From positions 1 to 9,459 of the forward strand of contig JAIOQL010000047.1 of the NCBI GenBank assembly GCA_021413405.1: a stretch of 9,459 nt of DNA, in the 5' to 3' direction. Position numbers and translations under genes: made by a program. Source of the DNA: Leptospira sp. (GTDB taxonomy: Bacteria; Spirochaetota; Leptospiria; Leptospirales; Leptospiraceae). Position 1 is the first letter of the stretch; each line of letters begins with the position of its first letter. The notes under the pieces were generated by a model. It made no database searches and was not told the DNA's origin. It saw nothing but the letters and a program-made list of their open reading frames with translations. Of the stretch, positions 1-6,930 are shown in pieces.

Positions 1-557
1 CCGTGCCCTGGAGGACACCAATCCTCTGAGGGATCTTTGGCGCTCAGAGGAGTCAGGTCCTTTCTTAGAATCCTCGGTACTTTGTTCTGTAAAAAACTAG
101 TCGGAAAACCTTGAGTAAAAGATACTTTTTCGAGTTCCTTCTTGCAGTCCTGCTGTGTATTGTAACTGTCCATCAGGATTAGCGGAACCTGAACCGAAAA
201 TTTTTCGCGAATAAACCTGATCTGTTCTGCGATTACATGCAGAAATGAATAACCTTCTTTTACCTCGATGAGAGATTTTGCCCGGGAAAGTCCCATGGAC
301 GTGCCGAGCCCGCCATTTAATTTTATGACAACCAGTTTTCCAAGATGTGCCGGATTCAGGGTGAATTTTTTTCGTATGTCAGCGAGATCAACCTCATCTT
401 TTCTTGGATCAAGATCATGCACTTCATCCCAATTTACTTTTCCAGATTCCCCCTGGCGGATCTGATCAACCTTTATCAGAAAATCTGCTATCAAAGAATC
501 ACTCAATCCTTCCTTTTGCATTTTCTCGATTATCAGTTTATCGGTAGAAGCTTCCAA
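1..557 (-). CDS. UTP-glucose-1-phosphate uridylyltransferase (UDPGP family), N-terminal part, cut by window edge
   Basis: The enzyme makes UDP-glucose from UTP and glucose-1-phosphate in the cytoplasm, feeding polysaccharide and glycolipid synthesis. The reading frame stays open from 557 to base 1 (185 full codons), so the C-terminal part is missing. Translation shows the UDPGP nucleotide-binding loop KLNGGLGTSMG at residues 79-89, followed by AKS (93-95), LMDSYNT (128-134), FLQNKVPRI (155-163) and WCPPGHG (180-186). These match in order the hallmarks of eukaryotic-type UGPase (KLNGGLGTSMG, PKS, LMNSFNT, YPRI, WYPPGHG), not the GalU type. The start is uncertain. TTG at 557, one base after the upstream stop, keeps the whole N-terminal helix. 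The first ATG is at 521, with only a weak GAG before it. The tight junction suggests co-transcription with the 559-981 gene. Family certain; exact sugar specificity (UDP-glucose versus a related UDP-sugar) inferred. Confidence 0.9.
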   Translation of the reverse strand, partial: MEASTDKLIIEKMQKEGLSDSLIADFLIKVDQIRQGESGKVNWDEVHDLDPRKDEVDLADIRKKFTLNPAHLGKLVVIKLNGGLGTSMGLSRAKSLIEVKEGYSFLHVIAEQIRFIREKFSVQVPLILMDSYNTQQDCKKELEKVSFTQGFPTSFLQNKVPRILRKDLTPLSAKDPSEDWCPPGH

Positions 558-558
558 A

Positions 559-981
559 TTAATTTTTTATCCAGTTTACTATGGATTTAGTATCATATTT
601 CTCATCAAATTCACCCAAATGAATGGAGTAGGGCTCTTCTTTGTTGTCCGGCTGGTAGAATAATTTGACAAAAATTTCCCTGCCCTCTTTTTCCGGGAGA
701 AGAGTATTTTCTTCATATCGGTACCTTGGTACAAAGACGAGGAAAGTATAAATGAATCTCTCACCATTTTTTTTGCTCCGTAAATGCAATATTCCTTTTC
801 CTTCCACATCTTTTCTGATAATTTTTGTGAAGGCTACAGGATATGACTTTTCCCAGGCTGTTTTCAGCTTGTCATCGATCTGGGAATACTTTGGCAATCT
901 CGCCTCGACAGAAAAAGGCAAAAGAAATATTACAAAAAGGAAACGGATTGGTATTTTTTTAGGATTAAATTTTTGGAACAT
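559..981 (-). CDS. Small secreted or periplasmic protein of unknown function (140 aa)
   Basis: I do not recognise the family. The protein opens with a basic stretch (KFNPKKIPIR) and a hydrophobic core at residues 13-24, then VEA-R, so a cleavable signal peptide ending near residue 27 is likely. The mature part of about 113 residues is rich in Lys, Glu and Tyr, has no cysteine, and looks like a compact beta-rich domain with an acidic C-terminal third. The ATG at 981 is the only start that includes the signal peptide; no clear Shine-Dalgarno precedes it. Its stop lies one base before the possible TTG start of the UDPGP uridylyltransferase gene, so the two probably form one transcript. An opposite-strand frame (752-1111) covers part of it but lacks a signal peptide and any recognisable domain. 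Expression probably starts in the divergent gap 982-1138. Confidence 0.75.
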   Translation of the reverse strand: MFQKFNPKKIPIRFLFVIFLLPFSVEARLPKYSQIDDKLKTAWEKSYPVAFTKIIRKDVEGKGILHLRSKKNGERFIYTFLVFVPRYRYEENTLLPEKEGREIFVKLFYQPDNKEEPYSIHLGEFDEKYDTKSIVNWIKN

Positions 982-1079
982 GATACAAAGAGTCAGATTG
1001 GTCTCTCATTTTTTTATTTCAAGTATTATTAATCATGAGATTCAGGGTTTTCTGTCTGGAAAACCGGATTTAGTACAGC

Positions 1080-1108
1080 TCATTTTTCCAAAACTTTTGG
1101 AATATTAT
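1080..1108 (+). promoter_or_regulatory. Candidate promoter and operator for the 1139 gene: palindrome plus -10 box
   Basis: Bases 1086-1102 form a perfect inverted repeat, TTCCAAAA-C-TTTTGGAA, with 8-base arms around one central C. It is followed directly by TATTAT at 1103-1108, a good sigma-70 -10 match about 30 bases upstream of the ATG at 1139. The matching -35 position (1080-1085, TCATTT) is poor. A palindrome filling the -35/-10 spacer is the usual place for a repressor or activator dimer site. No U-run follows the repeat, so it is not a convincing terminator. The rest of the gap (982-1079) holds only AT-rich sequence and presumably the promoter of the minus-strand gene, which I could not place. 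Confidence 0.4.
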
Positions 1109-1138
1109 TAAGTCTCAATAGTTACAAAGCCGGGGTTT

Positions 1139-1339
1139 ATGATAAAATTTCTCAAAGTTCTTTTTTGGGGCATCACTTTTTATGTAGGGGTTTTCTTCAG
1201 GAAATCTGGAACAGTTTCACGGATCTCCTGGATTGCTCTGACAATGATTCTTGGAAATATTCCGATAACTTTCTGCGGATTTCTGAAGCTTTTTAAATTG
1301 CAGGGTAACGACGGCCCGGAAAAGCTACTTTTGAGATGA
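1139..1339 (+). CDS. Small two-helix membrane protein of unknown function (66 aa)
   Basis: I do not recognise the family. Two hydrophobic segments are visible, at about residues 6-21 and 29-50, separated by a short basic loop (RKSGTVSR). A charged tail follows (about 53-66, with KLQGNDGPEK), so it should be a small inner-membrane protein. The frame is closed by a TAA at 1109-1111, so ATG 1139 is the first possible ATG. The upstream GGGG at 1132-1135 is a poor ribosome site, close to the start. The stop overlaps the start of the DUF2062 gene as ATGA (1336-1339), which argues that this short frame is translated and coupled to that gene. Confidence comes from this overlap and the membrane pattern, not from homology. 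Confidence 0.65.
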   Translation: MIKFLKVLFWGITFYVGVFFRKSGTVSRISWIALTMILGNIPITFCGFLKLFKLQGNDGPEKLLLR

Positions 1340-1824
1340 CAGGATTGTTCAAAAGAAAAATACTTCACCCGGTTATTGACCTCCTAAAACAGGGCGTCAC
1401 ACCAGAAAAAATTTCGCTTAGCATTGCATTGGGCGGCACTTTCGGATGTTTTCCTGTTATCGGCGCAACAAGTCTTCTTTGTGGTCTTCTTAGTTATTTT
1501 CTCCGACTGAACATGATTGCTATCCAGGCTATAAACTATGCGGTTTACCCTGTGCAGATTCTTATGCTTGTGCCTTTTGTTCGACTTGGCGAATACGTGA
1601 CCGGCTCTGAAAATTTTCCAATTTCGCCTAACGCAATTTTATCTATGTTAAAGGAGGGCATCCTACAGACTATCGTTTATTTCTGGAGTGCAACTCTTCA
1701 CGCAATTCTTGGCTGGACTATCATTGCGTTGCCGGCTGCAATCTTTGGCTATTTCCTTTTTCTTCCTGTCCTCAGAAAGACTGCACAAAAATATCGGAAT
1801 CTTAAAGGGAATTCTAAGAGTTAG
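1336..1824 (+). CDS. DUF2062 domain membrane protein (162 aa)
   Basis: The sequence fits the DUF2062 family, integral membrane proteins of uncertain function that in some bacteria sit beside or fused to glycosyltransferases. The typical opening is visible: a cytoplasmic helix, then GVTPEKISLSIALGGTFGCF at residues 20-39, where the family has G-x-(S/T)-P-x-x-(I/L)-A-x-(S/G)-x-A-x-G-x-(F/A)-x-G, and PVIGATSLLCGLLSYFLRLN (40-59). Predicted membrane stretches are about 27-55, 60-84 and 121-145, and the C-terminal tail is strongly basic. Its ATG overlaps the previous stop (ATGA) and has no strong Shine-Dalgarno of its own, so translational coupling is likely. The stop at 1822-1824 is 16 bases before the likely TTG start of the broken DUF1295 gene, consistent with one operon. 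Molecular function unknown. Confidence 0.85.
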   Translation: MTGLFKRKILHPVIDLLKQGVTPEKISLSIALGGTFGCFPVIGATSLLCGLLSYFLRLNMIAIQAINYAVYPVQILMLVPFVRLGEYVTGSENFPISPNAILSMLKEGILQTIVYFWSATLHAILGWTIIALPAAIFGYFLFLPVLRKTAQKYRNLKGNSKS

Positions 1825-1840
1825 AAGCACGGAAAAATAT

Positions 1841-2620
1841 TTGCTTTTCGTATTCTATGCCTGGGTGACTGCGCTTACAGTAATGTCCCTGCTTTGGATC
1901 ATTGGGAAAGAAATCCGGAACTATGCCTTTATAGACGTCGGATGGGGGCTTTCCATTTCCTGCATCGCTCTGGTTTATTTCATTTTTGGCGAAGGGGGTT
2001 TTATGACCGGAAGATCCTTGTCACATTCCTGGCTTTGCTTTGGTGGTGGAGGCTTTCACTTTTTCTACTGTTCACACATGGAGGGCAAGTGGATAAGCGG
2101 CATGATTCCTTCCGGAAGGAATATGGCAAAAACTTTGACTGGAAATTTTTCACAAATGTGTTTCAGCTCCAGGGAATTCTCGGCGTTGTACTTTCTTTTC
2201 CGTTTCTTGCTGCTTGCATGAACCCGGATTCTGAAATATACATTTCAGAATACATCGCATTGGCTCTATTCGCTATTGGATTTGCCGGAGAGTCCCTTGC
2301 GGACTACCAGTTGAATACATTCAAATTAGATCAGGCCAGCAAAGGCGGGTTTGCGATTCCGGTCTCTGGAGATTTTCCGGCATCCAGACTATTCTTTTGA
2401 ATGGGTCATCTGGATTTCTTTTGCGCTTTCCGCCATTTCTGCGCCATTTGGTCTTATCGGACTAATCTCTCCTCTTTTTATGTATATTCTTTTTACCAGG
2501 ATCAGCGGTGTTAAGCTAACGGAACAACATTCGGTCAGATCTAAAGGAAGGGCATATGAAGAGTATCAGCTTTCAAACAATGTGTTTTTTCCGTGGCCAG
2601 TGAAAAATAGAAATAAATGA
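1841..2620 (+). pseudogene. DUF1295 (steroid 5-alpha-reductase-like) membrane protein, broken by three one-base losses
   Basis: Three frames joined together give one DUF1295 protein of about 260 residues, the usual length. The first part ends at GEGG and contains the N-terminal signature IDVGWGLS. After adding one G to the run at 1994-1998 it continues as FYDRKILV, LWWWRLS, NVFQLQ and LADYQLNTFK to KGGF. Adding one T at 2350-2352 gives CDSGLWRFS. Adding one C at 2377-2378 gives RHPDYSFEW, then ISPLFMYILF, SGVKLTEQ and YEEYQLSNNVFFPWPVK to the stop. The family pattern GLW(R)-(Y/F)-(T/S)RHP(N/D)Y is restored exactly, so the repairs are well defined. The probable start is TTG 1841 with GGA about eight bases upstream; no in-frame ATG precedes the first domain. 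The family lies in the membrane and resembles steroid reductases and isoprenylcysteine methyltransferases; substrate unknown. Unrepaired, no full enzyme can be made. Confidence 0.88.
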
Positions 2621-2746
2621 CCCTCGGAGAAGAGGATTCGCTCAAGTGGTTTGTTTATTGCAGATTATTCTTTCCCGCCTACCCGGAATTATCCGGCGAC
2701 AGAAACTGACAGGAATGGGCCGTTTTACACTATCTTTTCAAAAAAA

Positions 2747-2775
2747 TTGAATAAACCCGTAAATACTTTCATATT
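2747..2775 (+). promoter_or_regulatory. Sigma-70-like promoter upstream of the hydrolase-cyclase genes
   Basis: TTGAAT at 2747-2752 (4 of 6 to TTGACA, TTGA intact) is followed after exactly 17 bases by CATATT at 2770-2775 (TATAAT-like). This would start transcription near 2782, about 40 bases before the ATG at 2821. It is the best promoter match in the 200-base gap 2621-2820, the longest unassigned stretch in the window. The rest of that gap holds an imperfect CCGGAATTATCCGG repeat around 2690-2703 and no convincing terminator after the DUF1295 stop. Judged by eye only. Confidence 0.45.
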
Positions 2776-2820
2776 TGATTGATTGTCAGGTAGTGCAGGG
2801 AAAAAAATGGAAAGCCAATC

Positions 2821-3984
2821 ATGAAAAAAAATATATTCGTTGTTCCTCTGTTCATATTTCTCATATCTTATAACAGTCCCATGGCAAAAGAAGAGGCAAA
2901 CGGCCCGAGAGCTCCCATTGAATCAAATGTTGGAAGCAATGTTCCACTTGTTTTCATTCATGGAATAAAGGGATCAGTTTTGGTAAATGAAACAAGGGAC
3001 ATCCTTTGGATAAATGCCTGGCAGGCTCTTGGATTTAATTCAAATTCTATCGCTCTCCCGGCAAGCTGGTCCGGGAGCACTCAAAAAACAGATCAGATTT
3101 ATGCAAAGGGAATCTTGTCGGAAGTTACTATCATTCCTAAAGTTCTGGAAGATAAAGTATATGGCCCCTGGCTGAAAGCAGCGTCCGGTTTCAAAAACCG
3201 TCCATTTTTCCCGTTTGCCTATGATTGGAGAAGGGATAATTCTGAGACGGCAAAAAAATTTGAGGAATTCCTTGATTCAATAAAAAAATCCTACCCGGCT
3301 TCCAAAATTCAGGTAGTTGGACACAGTATGGGAGGTTTGATAACTCTTTCGGTTCTGAATAAGAGACCTCAATTGTTCCATAGCGTCGTGTTTGTAGGTG
3401 TTCCATTTGCCGGTGGGATCGGATTTTTACCTGATATGCATGACGGAGTTCCGACAGGGCTCAACAAAAAGATACTTTCTCCGGAAGTTTTATTCACATT
3501 TCCATCCACCTATAGCCTCTATCCGATTTCATCAAATTCAACTGCCCTTGATTCTTCACTCAAGACAATCCAGATGGATTATTATTCACCTGTGGACTGG
3601 GAAAAAAACAGTCTCGGGATATTTTCAAAACAGATGACAGTTGAGGAAAAAACCAAGGCTTTCAATTTTCTGGATATCGCCCTGCGGAATGCGAAGAATT
3701 TTCGTATGTCTCTTGCGCCCCGTAAGCAGGAATATCCTCCGGTTCTTGTAATTAATGCCCGGAATTATCCAACGCTTGCGAAGATTGTGAAGGGTCAGAC
3801 AGCAAATTCAATAAAATGGGATTTTGATTCTTATCCAAAAGAACCGGGTGACAAAAGAGTTCTCGAAAAGGATTCATTTCCTCCAAAGGGAATTCATTTT
3901 GAAACTTTCTCTTCCCTGTTTGAGCATTCGGAGATTTTGAATGATCCGAAAGTTATTGAAAAGATCCGCAAATTTCAGGAGTGA
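2821..3984 (+). CDS. Secreted LCAT-like alpha/beta hydrolase or acyltransferase (387 aa)
   Basis: This is an exported serine hydrolase of the lecithin:cholesterol acyltransferase/phospholipase type, expected to cleave or transfer acyl groups of lipids outside the inner membrane. A signal peptide is clear (MKKN, hydrophobic core about residues 5-17, likely cut near 22). The oxyanion-loop strand LVFIHGIKGS (43-52), the family-typical FAYDWRRD (132-139), the nucleophile elbow GHSMGG (167-172, Ser169) and VPFAGG (194-199) follow in LCAT order. Asp344 (in GDKR) and His369 (in FEHSEI) are my candidates for the rest of the triad. The ATG at 2821 has GGAAAG about nine bases upstream; an ATG at 2807 is out of frame. 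The cyclase gene begins 3 bases after its stop, so they are almost certainly co-transcribed from the promoter near 2747-2775. Fold and catalytic Ser are secure; the substrate is inferred. Confidence 0.87.
   Translation: MKKNIFVVPLFIFLISYNSPMAKEEANGPRAPIESNVGSNVPLVFIHGIKGSVLVNETRDILWINAWQALGFNSNSIALPASWSGSTQKTDQIYAKGILSEVTIIPKVLEDKVYGPWLKAASGFKNRPFFPFAYDWRRDNSETAKKFEEFLDSIKKSYPASKIQVVGHSMGGLITLSVLNKRPQLFHSVVFVGVPFAGGIGFLPDMHDGVPTGLNKKILSPEVLFTFPSTYSLYPISSNSTALDSSLKTIQMDYYSPVDWEKNSLGIFSKQMTVEEKTKAFNFLDIALRNAKNFRMSLAPRKQEYPPVLVINARNYPTLAKIVKGQTANSIKWDFDSYPKEPGDKRVLEKDSFPPKGIHFETFSSLFEHSEILNDPKVIEKIRKFQE
3977..3981 (+). promoter_or_regulatory. Shine-Dalgarno of the adenylate cyclase gene
   Basis: AGGAG lies inside the last codons of the hydrolase gene, with six bases between it and ATG 3988. 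It fixes the cyclase start and supports coupled translation of the two genes. It is the clearest ribosome site in the window. Confidence 0.75.
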
Positions 3985-3987
3985 ACT

Positions 3988-6120
3988 ATGAAATTTAAAA
4001 TATCATATTTGATTATTGCACTGGCATTTCCTTTGCCTTTTCTGGTTTCACAGTCACGCCCGATTCAGCCGGTTCTTTCAAAAGAGATTTCAAATCTCAA
4101 TTCGATAAAAGATAATTTCACATGGTGGGTTACAACAGAACCGGTTGACATAGCAAAAGAGAGCTTTTATTTTCAGGAAGAAGATTCTCCTGAAAAGATA
4201 TGGAAACCGATTCCGGTTCCTTCCGACCTTGTTCACCAGGGCTTTTTGAAAGACGGAAGAACAACTGTCTGGTATAGAAAACTTTTCCGGATAGATCGTG
4301 AAATACAAAACAGTCTCTCAATCAGGCTGGGTGAAATGAGTGACCGGGATAGGGTCTATCTGAACGGAATACTGATCGGTCAATCGGGTGACTGGGATTC
4401 TGAGCGTCCGCAGGCCTATGACAAACAGAGAATATATGATATTCCTCTAAAAGCAATCAGGCCGGGAGCAATCAATGTTGTTCTTATCGAAATTAAAGGA
4501 TATTTCCATAATGAAATGGGGATCTACCGGGACAGAACTGAAATAGGTCCGACAAAAGAAATCTGGCGATTGTTCTACCTGGAAAATGTCTACCAGACAC
4601 TTGTGCTTATGGTATATGCAGCCGTAGGTGCATACTTTTTTCTTTTCTTTATCAGGCGCAGACATGACCGGGAAAATTTCTATTTCTCTCTGTTTGTATT
4701 TTCTCTCATTGGTTACAGCGTGCTCAGGACACAGTGGAAGTATGAATTCGGAATCGATTTTTATCAGCTCAAACGAGTTCAATATACTTTTCTCTGGGTG
4801 ATGATCCCGGCATTTTATTATTTTCTCAGGCACTATTTTAAATTTGAACAGAAACCCTGGATTACATGGTGGGATCGGGCAGTTCTTGTAGTGACTGCAA
4901 TTGTAACCTGCAGCATGATTTCCATTTATCTCATTGAATCTACTCTGACATGGGATATTATTAACAACGATATCATTCAGCCTCTTTGGCTTATCTATCT
5001 CGTCGGAGCTATAGTGATTCTGGCAATTGAAATAGGGAAAGGAGACCGTGATGCACTTTCGATGATATTGAGTCTCACGGTGCTAATAGTTTGCGGAGTG
5101 TTGGATGTTCTCACTGCAAGAGCAATTATAAATCTTCCAACGACTGCGACCTACGGTTTCATCGTTTTCGTACTAAGTCTTGCACTCATTCTTGCAAACA
5201 GATTTGTAAGACTCCATACGGAAACTGAAAAGCTGAATCTTGATCTTACACTGTTTAACAAGGCATCTGCCCGGTTTGTGCCGTTTGAATTTTTACGCCT
5301 CATTGAAAAGAAAAGTATCCTTGATGTAAATCTGGGTGACCAGGTGGCAAAAGAAATGACCGTTTTATTTTCTGACATCCGTTCTTTCACAACTCTCTCC
5401 GAATCTATGTCTCCACAGGATAATTTTTATTTTATTAATTCCTATCTCGGCAGAATGGGTCCGATCATCAGAAGCCACAAAGGATTCATAGATAAATATA
5501 TCGGGGACGCAGTTATGGCATTATTTCCTGACCATGTGGAGGACGCCCTAATTGCATCGATAGAAATGCAAAAAAATATCCACGAACACAATCCTGCACG
5601 GGTCAAACGGGGATACCCCGAGATCAGTATCGGGATAGGACTTCACATTGGAAAACTGATGCTCGGAACAATTGGCGAAAAGGAAAGAATGGAAGGAACT
5701 GTTATTTCTGATGCTGTGAATCTTGCGTCAAGATTGGAAGGACTCACTAAAATGTATGGCTCATCAATCATAATGAGCGAACAGGCTTTGCAGCATTTTG
5801 ATGCAACCGGTAAATACAATTACCGCTACATTGATAAAGTAAAAGTGAAGGGGAAAAAGGAAGCAGTAAAGATTTATGAATTCTATGATGGAGAATCTGA
5901 AGACCTGATTCTGAAACGCAATAAAATCAAACCTCTTTTTGAATCTGCTCTTTTCAGTTATTACGGAAAGAAATTTGGAGATGCAAAGACCGGATTCCAG
6001 GAAATTCTTAAAACCTTTGATGATAAAACATCCAAAATCTACATCGAACGATGCGAGAGACACGAAAAGAATGGAGTTACGGAATTCTGGGATGGAACAG
6101 CAGTTTTAGACAGTAAATGA
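3988..6120 (+). CDS. Receptor-type class III adenylate cyclase: jelly-roll sensor, 7TM domain, cyclase domain (710 aa)
   Basis: The protein should make cAMP from ATP in response to an external ligand. The order is: signal sequence (about 1-22); extracytoplasmic beta-sandwich resembling the sugar-binding domain of family 2 glycosidases (about 70-185, with WYRKLFRI, VYLNG and GDW); seven hydrophobic segments from about 201 to 405 (7TMR-DISM type); a short linker helix; and a class III cyclase domain (about 450-635). Catalytic residues are present: metal-binding Asp463 (FSDIRSFT) and Asp507 (KYIGDAVMA), purine-selecting Lys503 and Thr571, and transition-state Asn578 and Arg582 (AVNLASRLE). The Lys/Thr pair points to adenylate cyclase of class IIIb rather than guanylate cyclase. 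The C-terminal 70 residues look like one or two TPR-type helices (about 648-690), seen in many cyclases of this kind. Start fixed by AGGAG. Ligand unknown; the hydrolase encoded just upstream is a candidate source of it. Confidence 0.93.
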   Translation: MKFKISYLIIALAFPLPFLVSQSRPIQPVLSKEISNLNSIKDNFTWWVTTEPVDIAKESFYFQEEDSPEKIWKPIPVPSDLVHQGFLKDGRTTVWYRKLFRIDREIQNSLSIRLGEMSDRDRVYLNGILIGQSGDWDSERPQAYDKQRIYDIPLKAIRPGAINVVLIEIKGYFHNEMGIYRDRTEIGPTKEIWRLFYLENVYQTLVLMVYAAVGAYFFLFFIRRRHDRENFYFSLFVFSLIGYSVLRTQWKYEFGIDFYQLKRVQYTFLWVMIPAFYYFLRHYFKFEQKPWITWWDRAVLVVTAIVTCSMISIYLIESTLTWDIINNDIIQPLWLIYLVGAIVILAIEIGKGDRDALSMILSLTVLIVCGVLDVLTARAIINLPTTATYGFIVFVLSLALILANRFVRLHTETEKLNLDLTLFNKASARFVPFEFLRLIEKKSILDVNLGDQVAKEMTVLFSDIRSFTTLSESMSPQDNFYFINSYLGRMGPIIRSHKGFIDKYIGDAVMALFPDHVEDALIASIEMQKNIHEHNPARVKRGYPEISIGIGLHIGKLMLGTIGEKERMEGTVISDAVNLASRLEGLTKMYGSSIIMSEQALQHFDATGKYNYRYIDKVKVKGKKEAVKIYEFYDGESEDLILKRNKIKPLFESALFSYYGKKFGDAKTGFQEILKTFDDKTSKIYIERCERHEKNGVTEFWDGTAVLDSK

Positions 6121-6179
6121 CAGCAATTTTCAATCCGAAACTACCTTGACAGAATGGGGCTTTTTCCAAAACTGAAAGT

Positions 6180-6902
6180 GTGGAAGCCATTAAAACAGAA
6201 CATAATTATTCTCCCTTTCATAGGGCTTTAGAAATTTCCGGGATCGTTGCCTTTCTCGTTTATATCGCACTTTTGTTTGTAGATATTTTTCATGGGATGC
6301 AAATTTTTTATGATACTTATTCATTCTACCTGATTGGCTCTGCTTTTTTTCTAATGATCCTCGGATATCTGGGCGCAGACTTCTTTTCGGGTCTCGCACA
6401 TTTTCTCGGAGACACGTTTGGTGCAGAAGATACCCCGGTTGTCGGTCAATCCTTCATTAAACCATTCCGACACCACCATGTTGATCCGGTGGATATCACG
6501 AGGCACGATTTCATAGAAACAAACGGGAACAACTGCATCGTTTCTGTTCCCGTGCTAATGGCTGTCTATCATTTTGCTCCGATTTTGTCGGAACTGTGGG
6601 CCCTTTTTCTTGCAACGTTTTTTCAATTTCTGCTTCTTGCGGTATTCGTAACAAACCAGATACACAAATGGTCACATATGGAAAATCCGGGAGCGTTTAT
6701 CAGTTGGTTACAGAAATGGAATCTGATTTTATCAAAAGAACATCATCAGATTCACCACAACCCGCCGCACGATAAATATTATTGTATTACATGCGGATGG
6801 TTAAACCCAATTCTGTATAAGGTTCATTTTTTCGAATCTGTGAAATGGCTTGTAGTAAAATTTTCAGATATCTTCCATTTAAAAATCAGGGTCGTCGGTT
6901 AG
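6180..6902 (+). CDS. carF: CarF/TMEM189-like plasmanylethanolamine desaturase homologue (240 aa)
   Basis: Proteins of this family put the vinyl-ether double bond into ether phospholipids to make plasmalogens; they are histidine-rich di-iron membrane enzymes. The family motifs appear in order: GADFFSGLAHFLGDTFG (65-81), PFRHHHVDP (95-103), ITRHDFIETNG (106-116), TNQIHKWSH (158-166), KEHHQIHH (186-193) and YYCITCGWLN (200-209). All the expected His clusters are intact (74, 98-100, 109, 162, 166, 188-189, 192-193). Membrane segments lie at about 19-37, 48-66 and 120-160. The start is GTG 6180: a TGA at 6147-6149 closes the frame upstream and no ATG lies between. The ribosome site is weak (GAAAG). 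The 59-base gap after the cyclase shows no terminator, so it may belong to the same transcript. Family very sure; plasmalogen activity inferred and dependent on ether lipids made elsewhere. Confidence 0.9.
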   Translation: MEAIKTEHNYSPFHRALEISGIVAFLVYIALLFVDIFHGMQIFYDTYSFYLIGSAFFLMILGYLGADFFSGLAHFLGDTFGAEDTPVVGQSFIKPFRHHHVDPVDITRHDFIETNGNNCIVSVPVLMAVYHFAPILSELWALFLATFFQFLLLAVFVTNQIHKWSHMENPGAFISWLQKWNLILSKEHHQIHHNPPHDKYYCITCGWLNPILYKVHFFESVKWLVVKFSDIFHLKIRVVG

Positions 6903-6916
6903 AGCCAGCCTGTTTT

Positions 6917-6928
6917 CGGAAATTTCCG
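6917..6928. repeat. 12-base palindrome just upstream of the DUF3089 start
   Basis: CGGAAATTTCCG is a perfect palindrome ending two bases before ATG 6931. It extends with one mismatch to about 6914-6931. It occupies the place where a Shine-Dalgarno would be, and the 28-base gap has no other ribosome site. It could be a protein-binding site, a weak RNA hairpin over the start, or chance. Confidence 0.3.
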
Positions 6929-6930
6929 GA

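Noticed and set aside
268..590. Two overlapping plus-strand frames at 268-465 and 345-590
   Set aside because: Both lie antisense to the UDPGP uridylyltransferase, whose motifs are unmistakable on the minus strand.
752..1111. Plus-strand frame of 119 codons covering the 5' part of the 559-981 gene and the divergent gap
   Set aside because: No domain, leader or good start. The opposite strand has a signal peptide protein that joins directly to the UDPGP gene.
1994..1998. Programmed -1 frameshift at the GGGGG run in the DUF1295 gene
   Set aside because: A single slip would not give the protein, since two more shifts within 30 bases are needed at 2350 and 2377, neither at a slippery heptamer. 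DUF1295 genes are not known to use frameshifting.
2621..2660. Terminator after the DUF1295 gene
   Set aside because: Only a four-base CCTC/GAGG stem is visible, with no T-run after it.
4447..4833. Minus-strand frame of 128 codons inside the cyclase gene
   Set aside because: It is a shadow of the 7TM cyclase gene, with no recognisable domain. The same applies to 4090-4321, 5151-5390 and 5764-6063.
6154..6180. ATG at 6154 as start of the CarF-like gene
   Set aside because: It is in a different frame; the CarF frame has a TGA at 6147-6149 and its only start before the first domain is GTG 6180.
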